Positions 41,972 to 52,029 are shown, counted from the stretch's first letter. The stretch is DNA of 64,000 nucleotides from Cytophagales bacterium (GCA_024742395.1 JANSYO010000001.1:62001-126000), one strand, 5' to 3'. Made by a program: numbers and translations. Notes: generated from the sequence alone by a model not told the origin.

Positions 41972-44407
41972 CTATTCACTTCGTAAGCTTTTAACCGGAT
42001 TTACAATTGCTGCCTTAATGGCCTGATAACTCACCGTTAGGATGGCAATTACCACTGCCATAACGGCTGCCAGTATAAATGCCCACCAGGGTATCTCTAT
42101 GCGGTAGGTGAAATCTTGTAGCCATTGGTTCATAGCATACCAACCGAGTGGTAGAGATATTAGAATAGAAATGAAAACCAGCTTTAAGAAGTCTGAAGAA
42201 AGTCTTAACACTATCTGCCCTACACTGGCACCCATCACCTTTCTTACACCTATTTCTTTAATTCTTTTCTCGGCATTAAATGCGGCCAGGCCAAATAAGC
42301 CCAGGCAGGCTATCAATATTGATAGGAAAGTAAAAATCAAGAATATACGCCCTAACCTTTGTTCTGACTCATAAGTACTATTAAAGGAATCGTCTAAGAA
42401 ATAGTAATTAAAAGGCTGGCCGGGAGCAATTGCAGTCCATGCATCTTGAATATCGTCTATTGTGGCATTGAAATCTCCTGCACTCATTCGGACAATCATT
42501 TTTTCTGAATAACTGCCCATAACCATACATAAGGCACTGACATTCTCTTTTAATGATTCGAAATGAAAGTTTTCTACCACACCAATGACTGTGTAGGTAT
42601 GTACCGCTCCGCCTTGTCCCAATGGTTCTATTATTCTTGTCCCAATGGCCTCTTCCATACTTTTGCCAAACAATTTAGCCGTAGACTCATTGATTATCAT
42701 TGAAGAAGAATCAGAGATGATGGTTGGATCAAAATCGCGACCGGCAATTATCTTCATTCCCATCGTATTGATGTAATTGTGGTCCACGCTCCATTGCTGC
42801 ATATTTACATTGTCCTCAGCATTAGGTCGCCCCTCTTCGTAAAAAGTATTATCTGACCGGCTTGATGGTGTAGGCAAAAAACTACTCAGTGCCACCTCCT
42901 CTATCTGAGGCAATTGACTAATCTGATTTTTCAAAGGCTGAATTATTTGCTGTACCGATCCTAAATCATCAATAACTAAAATTTGACTCTTTTGAAATCC
43001 AACATCTTTATTCTGAATAAAATCTAATTGACGGTAAACCACCACTGTACTTAGTATAAGAAATACAGAAATGGTAAATTGGAATACCACCAACGAATTC
43101 CTGATATTTCCTCCACCTTTAATTCCACTAAAAGTGCCTTTCAAAACTTTTACCGGTGAAAACTTAGTGAGGAAAAAGGCAGGATAACTCCCGGAAAATA
43201 GGCCTAAAACCAAAGCAAAAACCACAAGCAGAAGCCAAAAAACGGGATTCATATAAGGAATACTTAGAGACTTAGAGGCCAGGTCATTAAATAAGGGTAA
43301 GAAGATAACAGATAGCACCACAGCAAAAAACAATGAAAGCAGAGCCACCAATACAGATTCGGTTAAAAATTGTCTGATTAAACCAGATTTATTGGAACCC
43401 AATGTCTTCCTTACTCCTACTTCCTTGGCTCGCTTTAGCGAATGGGCAGTAGATAGATTCATAAAATTCACTGCCGCCAGTATGATCAAGAACAATCCGA
43501 TAAAAAACAAAATATATAGATTCTGGCTACTGCTGTTTGGGCTCATCTCAGCCACTTTATCAGAGCTAAGATGAATGTCCTTTAGAGGGGTTAGTTCATA
43601 ATAAAGAAAATTGCCGGAGGCAAGAAACTCCTCATGTGTAATGTTCGGAAAAACGGTTTGAACCCAGTCCATGACATAGGTTTGTATTATTTTTTGGATT
43701 TCATTTCTAAACTCTATTGGCTTTACATTTTCGTTTAACTTGATAAATGTGGCATAATTATGACTTCCCCAGCGAGTATTTAAGGCATCATCTAAACCAG
43801 CCATCGCCAAAAAAACACTATGATCTCTCAAGAAAGAATTCTTTGGCAAATCATCTATTACACCCGTGACCGTATACAATTCTTCGTTATCTATCATTAA
43901 AGATTGACCCACAGCATTTCCTTTACCAAAATGCTTTTCGGCAGCCGTTTTGGTGATTACCATCGTGTTAGGACTTTTCAGGGCGTTTTCAGGATTCCCT
44001 TCTAATAGGGCGATATCAAAGAGATCAAAGAATGTAGAATCTGTATAGGCAGAATTACTCTCTTTTACATTCAATGTGGCATCAGACTTTCTTAAAAGTC
44101 GACTCCCCACATTTCTGAATCGCATCGCTTGTTCTACCTGAGAATAATCTTTCAGTAAAGTGGAAGCCAAAGGTGCAGGTGCTACTGCCATTTCTGAGGC
44201 TTGGCCACCGAATTTTAAATCTGCATCGACCCGATAAATTCTTTCAGAATCTGTAAACATCCGGTCAAAACTAATTTCGTCGTAGATGTATAAAGAAATC
44301 AGAAGAGCTCCGGCCATGCCTATTGCCAAACCTACTGTGTTCAGAAAAGTAAAAAAGGGTTGCTTTTTCAGGGTTCTCCAGGCGATTTTGAGATTATTCT
44401 TTAACAT
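41972..44407 (-). CDS. MacB/FtsX-type ABC permease (array member 3)
   Basis: The 811-residue sister of member 2 has the same topology. Coupling motifs are RAKEVGVRKTLGSNKSGL and RIKEIGVRKVMGASVGQI, and the tail is NPVKSLRSE. Membrane segments are more alike between the two than the periplasmic domains (for example FGGQASEMAVAPAPLAS here versus FGGQAQEFAVVVPPLAA), the pattern expected if substrate specificity is diverging while ATPase coupling is kept. Spacers of 53-54 bp on both sides put it in operon A. Confidence 0.94.
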   Translation of the reverse strand: MLKNNLKIAWRTLKKQPFFTFLNTVGLAIGMAGALLISLYIYDEISFDRMFTDSERIYRVDADLKFGGQASEMAVAPAPLASTLLKDYSQVEQAMRFRNVGSRLLRKSDATLNVKESNSAYTDSTFFDLFDIALLEGNPENALKSPNTMVITKTAAEKHFGKGNAVGQSLMIDNEELYTVTGVIDDLPKNSFLRDHSVFLAMAGLDDALNTRWGSHNYATFIKLNENVKPIEFRNEIQKIIQTYVMDWVQTVFPNITHEEFLASGNFLYYELTPLKDIHLSSDKVAEMSPNSSSQNLYILFFIGLFLIILAAVNFMNLSTAHSLKRAKEVGVRKTLGSNKSGLIRQFLTESVLVALLSLFFAVVLSVIFLPLFNDLASKSLSIPYMNPVFWLLLVVFALVLGLFSGSYPAFFLTKFSPVKVLKGTFSGIKGGGNIRNSLVVFQFTISVFLILSTVVVYRQLDFIQNKDVGFQKSQILVIDDLGSVQQIIQPLKNQISQLPQIEEVALSSFLPTPSSRSDNTFYEEGRPNAEDNVNMQQWSVDHNYINTMGMKIIAGRDFDPTIISDSSSMIINESTAKLFGKSMEEAIGTRIIEPLGQGGAVHTYTVIGVVENFHFESLKENVSALCMVMGSYSEKMIVRMSAGDFNATIDDIQDAWTAIAPGQPFNYYFLDDSFNSTYESEQRLGRIFLIFTFLSILIACLGLFGLAAFNAEKRIKEIGVRKVMGASVGQIVLRLSSDFLKLVFISILISLPLGWYAMNQWLQDFTYRIEIPWWAFILAAVMAVVIAILTVSYQAIKAAIVNPVKSLRSE

Positions 44408-44461
44408 AGCTTTTAAATTATTTTTTTATCAAATCACTAACTGATTTCTTCGGATTCAGCC

Positions 44462-46855
44462 CTATTCACTTCTTAAACTTTCTACAGGATTTATTAAGGA
44501 GGCTCTTAGGGATTTATACAAGACAGATGCAAAGGCTATTACAGCCGAAATACCTAATGAGGCCAAAAAGATTCCAATACCCACTTCGGTTTGAAACTCG
44601 AAATCCTGCAACCACTCTTTGCTAAACCACCAGGCTATAGGGGCAGCCAGCAAAAACGATACAGAGACCAAAACCACAAACTCTTTCCCAAATAACCAGA
44701 GAATACTTTCTACCGAGCCTCCTAATACTTTTCTTACTCCTATCTCTTTGGTTTTTCTTTCCACCATAAAGGATACAAGTCCGTAAAGTCCCATGGCCCC
44801 AATAAAAATGGCGATCATAGTAAATATTTTTATGAGCGAAAGTATGGTTTGCTCGCTTTGGTAAAAGCCGGCCACTTTTTCATCAACAAACTCATAGCTA
44901 AAAACTCCATCAGGATTAATCGCGGTCCATTCTTTTTCTACAGCAGCTAAACCTCCGCTAATATTTTGTGGGTTTAATTTCACAGCTACTGAATAAAATA
45001 CTTCATTAGCTGCACCAATTCCCACGGCTGAGATGTCTTCGTGAAGCGATTGATCATTGAAATCTTTTACCACTCCTACAATCGGCACCTTAACATTTCC
45101 TCCTATACTGATTCTTTTCCCCAAGGCATCTTCTGGTGAACTGAAATTCATTTTCTTTAGGAAAGTTTGGTTAACCAATAACTCCGTTAAAGTATCAGAT
45201 TGATGAATGTTCCTGCCGGCTACCAGCTCAAGTCCAAAAGTTTCTAGGTAGTCTGCATCTCCACTTCGGACAATCATCCTAAAGTCCTCCTGCTCAGTCT
45301 TATTTTCAAAAATTACACTGGTACCCCAATTGCTATCAGAAGTAGGTGAGGTAAGACAAACAGAAGTAGACCGAATGTCAGAATAGGTTTTAAGTCTCTC
45401 CTTTATCAAATGAAACTCTGTGCTTTTCATTTCTGAAGTTACCGGAACCAAAACCACAGCCTCTTTATCAAAACCCAGGTCTGCATTCTGTGCAAAACGC
45501 ATCTGTTTCACAATTACCAACATGCCAATTATTAATACCTGTGAAATGACAAATTGTACTATGATTAAGGATCTTCTCAAATTCAGGCCTCCTATATTTA
45601 CCCGATCCAGTTTGCCTTTCAAAGCAGAAATAGGTTTAAACCCGGCTAAAAGAACTCCCGGATACGAACCCGAAACAATAGTGGTTAGAACAAAGGCTGA
45701 AAAAATAAAAAGTAAAAGCCCGGGGTCTTTCAGAAAATTCATAGATACCCGGACGTCAAATAGCTCATTCATATAGGGAAAGACCAGATAAGCAAGCCCG
45801 GTTCCCAAAACTGTAGCTACAAAAGCAATCAAAGAAGTTTCTGTTAAAAACTGCCAAAAAAGCTGCTCCTTCTTACTGCCCAATGACTTTCTAACACCCA
45901 CCTCTTTTAATCTGTTAAAAACTTGTGCAGTAGCAAGATTGACAAAATTTAAACAGGCAGAAATCAAAAGAAATAAACCAATAATACCAAGTGTCCATAA
46001 AGTACGTATAGGCATTACGCCGTCATAATTTGGATTAAAATGCATTTCATTCAGAGGCTGTAACAAATACGTGTGGATATTGCTGCTTTGTGGTCTGTAT
46101 TTAGCTGGGAAAGGCTGCATAGCTGCTTCTACCTGAGCGGGATTCACTCCAGGCTTCAGCTTAATAAAGCAGTGCATATAAGAAGAAATACCACCCCATG
46201 AATCTGAATTGATAAACCAATCATTGTATTCCTTCAGCGTTTTATACGATAGATAGATCTCTGATTTTTGTGCTGTGTTGGCCGGCAGATCTTTTAGTAT
46301 GCCAATCACCGTAAAATTCAGGCTGTTATCCATTCTCATAGATTCTCCGATGGCCTTACTGGATTCCCCAAAATATTTTCTGGCCAGACTTTCAGTGATA
46401 TAGGCTTTATTGGGCTCTTCAAACTCTTTAGTAAAAGTGCCGCTTTTTAAAGGGAAATTGAATATCTCAAAGAAAGCCGGCTCGGCAAAGGTGACTCCGG
46501 CATCTTCAATATATTTGACTAGCTGTCCGTCTCTGTTTACGTTAACTTGGATATCCTGAAAAGCCACCTTTCTGGCAATACTCTCTTCAAAATCGTAATC
46601 TGTTCTTACTAATTCTCCAAGAGGACTAGGTACTCCGCTTTGGTAACTAATTACATCCCTTTTTTGCTGAGTGACAATCCTATAAATTCGGTCATCATCC
46701 TTATGAAAACTATCAAAATTTAAATGGAAACTGATATAAGCAAAAATTAGAAGACCAGAAGCAATGCTGAGCATAATACCTATAGTGTTTATTAGACCAT
46801 AAGCTTTATGTCTTTTAAGATTCCTTAAGGCTATTTTTAGGTAATTCTTTAGCAT
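44462..46855 (-). CDS. MacB/FtsX-type ABC permease (array member 4, first of operon A)
   Basis: This 797-residue member of the two-half FtsX/MacB type starts MLKNYLKIALRNLKRHKAYGLINTIG. Coupling motifs are RLKEVGVRKSLGSKKEQL and KTKEIGVRKVLGGSVESI; the tail is NPVESLRSE. It is the first gene of operon A: the 307-bp region upstream holds a pair of 14-bp palindromes and a sigma-54-like promoter about 125 bp before the ATG. Transcription should continue through three more permeases and the 96-residue unknown protein. Confidence 0.93.
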   Translation of the reverse strand: MLKNYLKIALRNLKRHKAYGLINTIGIMLSIASGLLIFAYISFHLNFDSFHKDDDRIYRIVTQQKRDVISYQSGVPSPLGELVRTDYDFEESIARKVAFQDIQVNVNRDGQLVKYIEDAGVTFAEPAFFEIFNFPLKSGTFTKEFEEPNKAYITESLARKYFGESSKAIGESMRMDNSLNFTVIGILKDLPANTAQKSEIYLSYKTLKEYNDWFINSDSWGGISSYMHCFIKLKPGVNPAQVEAAMQPFPAKYRPQSSNIHTYLLQPLNEMHFNPNYDGVMPIRTLWTLGIIGLFLLISACLNFVNLATAQVFNRLKEVGVRKSLGSKKEQLFWQFLTETSLIAFVATVLGTGLAYLVFPYMNELFDVRVSMNFLKDPGLLLFIFSAFVLTTIVSGSYPGVLLAGFKPISALKGKLDRVNIGGLNLRRSLIIVQFVISQVLIIGMLVIVKQMRFAQNADLGFDKEAVVLVPVTSEMKSTEFHLIKERLKTYSDIRSTSVCLTSPTSDSNWGTSVIFENKTEQEDFRMIVRSGDADYLETFGLELVAGRNIHQSDTLTELLVNQTFLKKMNFSSPEDALGKRISIGGNVKVPIVGVVKDFNDQSLHEDISAVGIGAANEVFYSVAVKLNPQNISGGLAAVEKEWTAINPDGVFSYEFVDEKVAGFYQSEQTILSLIKIFTMIAIFIGAMGLYGLVSFMVERKTKEIGVRKVLGGSVESILWLFGKEFVVLVSVSFLLAAPIAWWFSKEWLQDFEFQTEVGIGIFLASLGISAVIAFASVLYKSLRASLINPVESLRSE

Positions 46856-46980
46856 TATTACTCTGTTTGTCCCTTCACTCCTCCAAGACTTCTGCCTTTA
46901 TTTTCTTGAATTTAAACAGAGTCAAAAGGCTCAGAGGGTGTTGGCTTTTGCTTTTTCATAATTTGTATTGCCTAACATTT

Positions 46981-46997
46981 ATCTAATGATGTGCCAA
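46981..46997 (-). promoter_or_regulatory. Sigma-54-like promoter of permease operon A
   Basis: The minus strand reads TTGGCAC-N7-GAT: a perfect -24 box and a -12 box with the G kept and C replaced by A. The nearest enhancer palindrome centre lies 64 bp upstream of the GG. Confidence 0.68.
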
Positions 46998-47051
46998 AAT
47001 CACAACAACCTAACTATAAGATAGATAAGATATAAGTAAAGAAAAAAAAGT

Positions 47052-47085
47052 GTTCACAATCGGACGATTTAGTTCGTAGGTGAAC
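47052..47085 (-). promoter_or_regulatory. Tandem 14-bp palindromes (enhancer) of permease operon A
   Basis: GTTCACAATCGGAC (47052-47065) and GTTCGTAGGTGAAC (47072-47085) start 20 bp apart, with centres 64 and 84 bp from the -24 GG. They occupy the 307-bp gap between the first permease of operon A and the FG-GAP gene. Confidence 0.72.
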
Positions 47086-47162
47086 GGTCAGAATTGTGAC
47101 TTTGTCTTAACCATCGCAAAGCTTAGGAAGGCCTTAAGTCTAATCATGGCCTTTTAGTAGGT

Positions 47163-49136
47163 TTACTTATCCAACAAATATAAAAAACCATCTTCGGCAC
47201 CAACCAGAAGCTGTGGCCCGGATTTTTTGTTCAAATGGATAATAGTGGGAGAAGTGGTGTGACCTGCCAATGTTTGCTCTGAAACATCTCCTCTAAAAGC
47301 CATTTGTACTTTATGCTCTTTAATCCCAGTGTTTTCAAATAAGACAATGTTCTTCCCATTTACCAGCAAATCCAGATCACCATCCTTGTCCCAGTCAGCA
47401 AAACACAATTTTCGTCGACCGCTACTTCCTGCTATGCCCGTATTCAGTTGTAATGGGCCGTAATCATAATTTTGTACTTCATTTCTATTACTAAAGGCTG
47501 AGCCATGTGTTCCATAAAATATACGCTTCCCCGGCCGCAATTTAAGACTACCCCTGTAAACAAAACGCTCAAAATAGGTCAAATACCCTTGATGATCTAA
47601 CATAACAAGATCCATCATTCCGTCATTATTCCAATCTATCGCGTAGGGTGTAGTTCGCCATTGGGTTACTAATTCATTCGACATTGGAGACCACCAATTC
47701 CAGCCAGGTTTAGGAACGGAAGTCGTGTCCCAGACTATCTCCACTGCCTTGGGGTTTGTCAGTTCTGCATCTCCCTTCTTTCCTGTATTTCTCAACCACT
47801 CTACTCTCCCCCAAATAGAATTCACCAAAATATCTTTTAAGCCGTCTCCATCCCAGTCTGCCACAGAAAGAGTAGTATATCCCCATTTTGCTTCTGCAGG
47901 CCCTTGAATTGATCCATTTTCACCTGCCTGATAACGAACAGGTTTATCATTCACAGTTAAATAAACGGGTTCGGCCCAAGAACTCCCCAGATTTTCTATA
48001 AATCCAATATATCCTGCAGAATTCCCGCAGATTAAGTCCTCATCTCCATCGTCATCCCAATCTACCGCATAAGGAGTAACCAAAGCTCCAAATTTCACTT
48101 TGTCTGCTTTTTGTTTCAAATATTTAGGGTTTTCAAATTGCGGCATATTGTCTTTGATCCGTCCGGTATTTAGGAGTAAAGCTACCCGACCATCCTCATC
48201 TCCTATGATCAAATCTATATCGCCGTCAGAATCCCAGTCCACCGCAGATGGAATAATCATCTCAAGATCCATTTTTATCAGACCCCTTGCATTGCTTAAA
48301 AATCGACCAGCAGCAAAAACAGGATTACTTCTGCTACCTACGTTTTCAAACCAAGTCAATCGGTCCAGAAACTCACCACAAATCAGATCCAAATCACCAT
48401 CATTATCGAAATCATACATATTGGGAGAAGGAGCCCCATATACATCAATGGGTTTGCCATTTGCTATGATTTTACCTCTGTTTTCGTAGCTCCCTTTTAC
48501 ATTTTCGAGGTAGTATACAAAACCTCTCAAAGGACCATTTGTCCAATTCCCTTTGTCGTCAAAAGCATTGTCCCAGCCATAATCTGCCCAATCGTCAATC
48601 CCTACCAATACGTCCTGATCGCCATCTCCGTCATAGTCCACATATTTCCACTGACTGAAACGAATTTTCTTGTGATTCTTTTCAAGTTCGTTTTTATCAT
48701 AAATAGTCTGCGGATCTTTAAATACTTCCTTCCTAAAATTCTGATATTCAACACCTGCACTTGTCACCCTAGGTTCATCATTTACAAAAGATACCTGAAG
48801 GTTTTTCATTCCTTCTCCAATCCTAACACCTTTTTCAAAAACGACTTCCCCGGTATTATCTACCGATTTATTCTCAAAGAAGTACGTTCCGTTAGAAGGT
48901 TTATCCGGACATGAAACCAATAAGTCCATATCGCCATCTCCATCAAAATCCATAGGCAGTGGCCAAGCCCAAAGGCCTACTCCTAAATCCACGTTTAATT
49001 TGGGGTTATTATACTCTAAGCTCTTAAAATCATTGATCTGAGCATGTAAAGGAAATAGCAAAGAGATACCCGAAAGCACAGAAACTAAAGGAAAAAAAGG
49101 AGCAACTACGGCTTTAGCGGTTGTAAAGAAATTCAT
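47163..49136 (-). CDS. Secreted FG-GAP/VCBS repeat protein
   Basis: The 657-residue protein has a long N-terminal signal sequence (ending LLFPLHAQ) and about eight FG-GAP-type repeats, each with a calcium-binding D-x-D-G-D-x-D-L core: FDGDGDMDLLV, YDGDGDQDVLVG, FDNDGDLDLICG, WDSDGDIDLIIG, WDDDGDEDLICG, WDGDGLKDILV, WNNDGMMDLVM, WDKDGDLDLLV. The fold should be a seven- or eight-bladed propeller on the cell surface or secreted. I see no type IX secretion C-terminal domain; it ends with the propeller strand LLVGAEDGFLYLLDK. It interrupts the permease array on the same strand, with its own 241-bp upstream region containing a possible sigma-54 promoter. Role unknown. Confidence 0.9.
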   Translation of the reverse strand: MNFFTTAKAVVAPFFPLVSVLSGISLLFPLHAQINDFKSLEYNNPKLNVDLGVGLWAWPLPMDFDGDGDMDLLVSCPDKPSNGTYFFENKSVDNTGEVVFEKGVRIGEGMKNLQVSFVNDEPRVTSAGVEYQNFRKEVFKDPQTIYDKNELEKNHKKIRFSQWKYVDYDGDGDQDVLVGIDDWADYGWDNAFDDKGNWTNGPLRGFVYYLENVKGSYENRGKIIANGKPIDVYGAPSPNMYDFDNDGDLDLICGEFLDRLTWFENVGSRSNPVFAAGRFLSNARGLIKMDLEMIIPSAVDWDSDGDIDLIIGDEDGRVALLLNTGRIKDNMPQFENPKYLKQKADKVKFGALVTPYAVDWDDDGDEDLICGNSAGYIGFIENLGSSWAEPVYLTVNDKPVRYQAGENGSIQGPAEAKWGYTTLSVADWDGDGLKDILVNSIWGRVEWLRNTGKKGDAELTNPKAVEIVWDTTSVPKPGWNWWSPMSNELVTQWRTTPYAIDWNNDGMMDLVMLDHQGYLTYFERFVYRGSLKLRPGKRIFYGTHGSAFSNRNEVQNYDYGPLQLNTGIAGSSGRRKLCFADWDKDGDLDLLVNGKNIVLFENTGIKEHKVQMAFRGDVSEQTLAGHTTSPTIIHLNKKSGPQLLVGAEDGFLYLLDK

Positions 49137-49257
49137 CGCCTTTATTGGGATAGGGTGGGTTGAATAAGTCAGACAGACTTGTAAAGCAATTTACAATTAT
49201 TTCTAATCACACCGCTATACCATAAACGATATAGCTTATGCCTGAAAGCTATTCACC

Positions 49258-49274
49258 TTCAATTTAATTGCCAA
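49258..49274 (-). promoter_or_regulatory. Possible sigma-54-like promoter of the FG-GAP gene
   Basis: The minus strand reads TTGGCAA-N5-TTGAA, close to the -24/-12 elements before the permease operons, 122 bp before the ATG. The paired 14-bp palindromes are missing at the expected distance, where a terminator lies instead, so this is uncertain. Confidence 0.35.
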
Positions 49275-49320
49275 CATTTCATTCCAATGGCAGCTTGTCC
49301 TTACTGAAAAAGTTTATCAA

Positions 49321-49349
49321 AAAGGCTTCAGGTATTACCCAAAGCCTTT
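49321..49349 (-). terminator. Terminator of permease operon B
   Basis: A stem AAAGGCTT / AAGCCTTT around a 13-base loop lies about 30 bp after the stop of the last permease of operon B and runs into TTTTTGAT on the minus strand. Confidence 0.7.
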
Positions 49350-49377
49350 AGAGAAGTGAATGATGAAATAATTTAAT

Positions 49378-51801
49378 TTACTCTGATTTTATACTATGTA
49401 TAGGATTTGCTTTGGCCGCAGCTATAGTCTTGTAAATGACAGTTAAGAGACAGACCACAAGGGTACATACTACAGCAAAGAAAATTAGCCCAACCGTGTT
49501 CTCGATTCTGTAAGTGTAAGAATTTAGCCACAGGTTCATGGCATAAATACCAATTGGAATTCCAATGCTAACTGAAATGGCTACTAAAACCAGAAATTCC
49601 AATGATAGTAATCGCGTTATCTCGAAAACCGAGGCCCCTAACACTTTTCTTACTCCTATTTCCTTGGTTCTCTGCTGTGTAGTAAAAGAAACCAGGCCCC
49701 AGATTCCTAATAAACTGATTACAATAGCAAGAAAAGCAAAGGTATTTGACACCTTCTTTAGTCTTTGCTCTTCTGCGTAAATTGAAGCCATTTTATCATC
49801 TAAAAAACTAAACTGAAAAGGAACCTCTGGATTATGTTTAAGCCAAATTGACTCTATGCTTGAAAGTAAATCAGAAGTATTGCTTGCATTAAATTTAACT
49901 ATCAAATTATTCAGATCGTTATCATAAAATGTTGCCACCGGTACTATCGCATTTTTCAGCGAAAGAAAATTGTAGTCTTCAATTACCCCAACAATTTCGT
50001 ACGGCGAATCTCCGGCCTCCATATGATTATTGTGAAATTGCATTCCAATGGCCTCTTCCAAATCTATTTCAAAGGTTTTGAGAAATGTTCTATTCACCAC
50101 CATCTGGGTACCATCTGCTTCAGGAAAAACTCTACCCTTTAGAAGCTTGATATCCATGGTTTGAAAGAAGTTTTCCCTGGCCAAATTCAAGTTAACAATT
50201 TGACCGTCATCTGCGGTTCTGCCTTTTGGAAAAAGTAATTGATCATACCAAATATTCTCCGAAGGGATGAATTCTGTTCCCGTAACCTCCTCTACGGAGC
50301 TAAGATTTTCCAGATCATTCTTTAATACCTGATAATTCTCCATAGCTTTTGAAGTCTTAAGTGGTACCACCAATTTTTGGTACTGTGAGAAACCCAAATC
50401 CTTTTTATTCAGATGGGTAATTTGGTTAGTTATGACTGACACAGCATAAATCAGTAAGAAGACCATAACGAATTGAAATACTACAAGCCCATTTCTAAAT
50501 AGAAACGCCCTCTTCCCAGTTTTAAAACTCTGTTTAAGTATCCTGATTGGGTCCATCACAGATAAATACATAGCCGGATAAGACCCTGAAATCAAACCGG
50601 TCACCAGTCCTAATAAAACTATAGTAATCAACATCTTAAGGGAAAGTATATCCTGTAAAATCAATGAACCATTTAGTAGTTCATTCATTGAAGGTAGCAT
50701 GATGATTAAAATCGGCAGAGCCAATAACACTGAAAAAATAGAAATCATAATTGACTCTATTAAAAACTGATAAACCAAAGCTTTGCTTGCAGCACCATTC
50801 ACCTTGCGTACGCCTATCTCCTTGGCTCTTTTGGTGGCCTGAGCAGTAGTTAAGTTGATATAATTTATGCAGGCCATCAATTGAATAAAAAAGGCAATCC
50901 CCATTAACAAATAGAGATACTTAATATCTGACGTTTTACCCAATGGATTGGAATATTCGCTTGACCTCAAATTGATATCTTTTATGGCCAGCAGTCCCAA
51001 ACTTTTATCCATGGAGATAGACCGCAAATAATCACCGGCATTTTTTTCCAGAAAACCCGGCAGCTTGCTTTCCAGTGAGGTTAAAGTAGTATTAGGATGA
51101 ACTTTAAGATAAGTATGAACAAAATTATTGGTTCCTAATTCACTGGAGCCGGCTACATAAGAGCCCATGCCCGTGCTGGGCATACTTATTATATAATTAG
51201 GTTTTAAATGTGTTTTAATTCCTTTGTCGTCTAATACTCCGGTTACCTGAGCAATAAAATGGTCGTCACCATTTGATACCTCAATGGCCTTTCCTAAAGG
51301 ATTCTGTTCTCCGAAAAGCTTATCTTTTAATGCGGTAGAAAGTACAATGGTATTCGGTTTATCTAAAGCTGTTTTTCTATCGCCGAGCAATAAGTGAAAA
51401 CTGAATACATCGAAAAAAGTAGAATCAGCCAGATAGCCCATCTTCTCAAAAACCGCCTGCTCCGCTTTCTCCGGTTTCATTAAAAACTCATTACTTCCTA
51501 AGTCAACCACCCGGGTCTGAACCTCAATTTCTTCAAAATCCCGTTGCAATGCAGGGCCAATGCCCGGAGAAGCGGTTATAGAAACAAAATCTGCAGTACC
51601 TGAGTGTTTGTTTGTAGTAGTTACTTTAAATATCTGCTGATATCCTTCAAATTCTTCCTCAAAACCGAATTGAGACTGAACAAAGGCCAGAATGCCTAAG
51701 CAGCAAACCGTACCAACCAATAAACCCACAAGGTTTATCAGTCCGTATGATTTAAAATTGACCAAATTCCTCCAGGCTATTTTGATATAGTTACGTATCA
51801 T
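49378..51801 (-). CDS. MacB/FtsX-type ABC permease (array member 5, last of operon B)
   Basis: The 807-residue permease begins MIRNYIKIAWRNLVNFKSYGLINLVGLLVG. Coupling motifs are RAKEIGVRKVNGAASKAL and RTKEIGVRKVLGASVFEI; the tail is NPIHSIKSE, more divergent than in other members. Its 67-bp upstream spacer, start codon and first codons closely match those before member 6, although the two proteins are not especially similar. Beyond the spacer lies a decayed permease tail (51869-51931). The 228-bp gap to member 6 lacks the enhancer pair, so expression probably depends on read-through from operon B. Confidence 0.93.
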   Translation of the reverse strand: MIRNYIKIAWRNLVNFKSYGLINLVGLLVGTVCCLGILAFVQSQFGFEEEFEGYQQIFKVTTTNKHSGTADFVSITASPGIGPALQRDFEEIEVQTRVVDLGSNEFLMKPEKAEQAVFEKMGYLADSTFFDVFSFHLLLGDRKTALDKPNTIVLSTALKDKLFGEQNPLGKAIEVSNGDDHFIAQVTGVLDDKGIKTHLKPNYIISMPSTGMGSYVAGSSELGTNNFVHTYLKVHPNTTLTSLESKLPGFLEKNAGDYLRSISMDKSLGLLAIKDINLRSSEYSNPLGKTSDIKYLYLLMGIAFFIQLMACINYINLTTAQATKRAKEIGVRKVNGAASKALVYQFLIESIMISIFSVLLALPILIIMLPSMNELLNGSLILQDILSLKMLITIVLLGLVTGLISGSYPAMYLSVMDPIRILKQSFKTGKRAFLFRNGLVVFQFVMVFLLIYAVSVITNQITHLNKKDLGFSQYQKLVVPLKTSKAMENYQVLKNDLENLSSVEEVTGTEFIPSENIWYDQLLFPKGRTADDGQIVNLNLARENFFQTMDIKLLKGRVFPEADGTQMVVNRTFLKTFEIDLEEAIGMQFHNNHMEAGDSPYEIVGVIEDYNFLSLKNAIVPVATFYDNDLNNLIVKFNASNTSDLLSSIESIWLKHNPEVPFQFSFLDDKMASIYAEEQRLKKVSNTFAFLAIVISLLGIWGLVSFTTQQRTKEIGVRKVLGASVFEITRLLSLEFLVLVAISVSIGIPIGIYAMNLWLNSYTYRIENTVGLIFFAVVCTLVVCLLTVIYKTIAAAKANPIHSIKSE

Positions 51802-51931
51802 AATTCTAGTATTTAAAGCATTTTGGGTGTTATAAGTAATATGTCTCTATCTCGCTTCCAGGAGAATCCTATTCACTTCTAAAGCTCATGACAAGATCCT
51901 TTTTTTCCGCTTTGATATCCTGAAAACTTTG
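51770..51931. repeat. Imperfect direct repeat, copy 1 (flanks array member 6)
   Basis: About 160 bp (first codons of a permease, 67-bp spacer, last 20 codons of an upstream permease) are repeated at 54356-54518 with the same order and orientation. Spacer text such as TTATAAGTAATATGTCTCT is identical in both copies. Confidence 0.8.
51869..51931 (-). pseudogene. Decayed C-terminal remnant of a permease gene
   Basis: On the minus strand this reads SFQDIKAEKKDLVMSFRSE then TAG. It aligns codon for codon, without indels, to the end of array member 7 (SFQAIKAALMDPVKSLRSE then TAG), sharing 12 of 19 residues, including the Asp that member 7 has where most other members have Asn. Directly upstream the frame is closed by TAA and homology ends. 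It has no start and is not expressed as a protein. Confidence 0.85.
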
Positions 51932-52029
51932 TTAAATACAACTTACTAGAGGCATTGCAAGTGCTATGCTATGCCCCGGCAGTAGAATTGATTTAACTTT
52001 ATTATGTATATAATAGAATGGTTTTGAGT

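Noticed and set aside
46874-46897. Possible third permease-tail remnant upstream of array member 4 (minus strand reads KSWRSE, compare KSLRSE)
   Set aside because: Only about five residues match, there is no stop at the right place and flanking codons do not align; too short to claim.
47129-47155. AAGGCC...GGCCTT hairpin after the FG-GAP gene
   Set aside because: The stem is only six pairs with a long loop and no T tract; not strong enough to call a terminator.
51964-51977. GGGGCAT/TAGCAT...TTGCA text upstream of array member 5 resembling a sigma-54 promoter
   Set aside because: The -24 GG and -12 GC cannot be placed at the right distance together, and no palindrome pair lies upstream.
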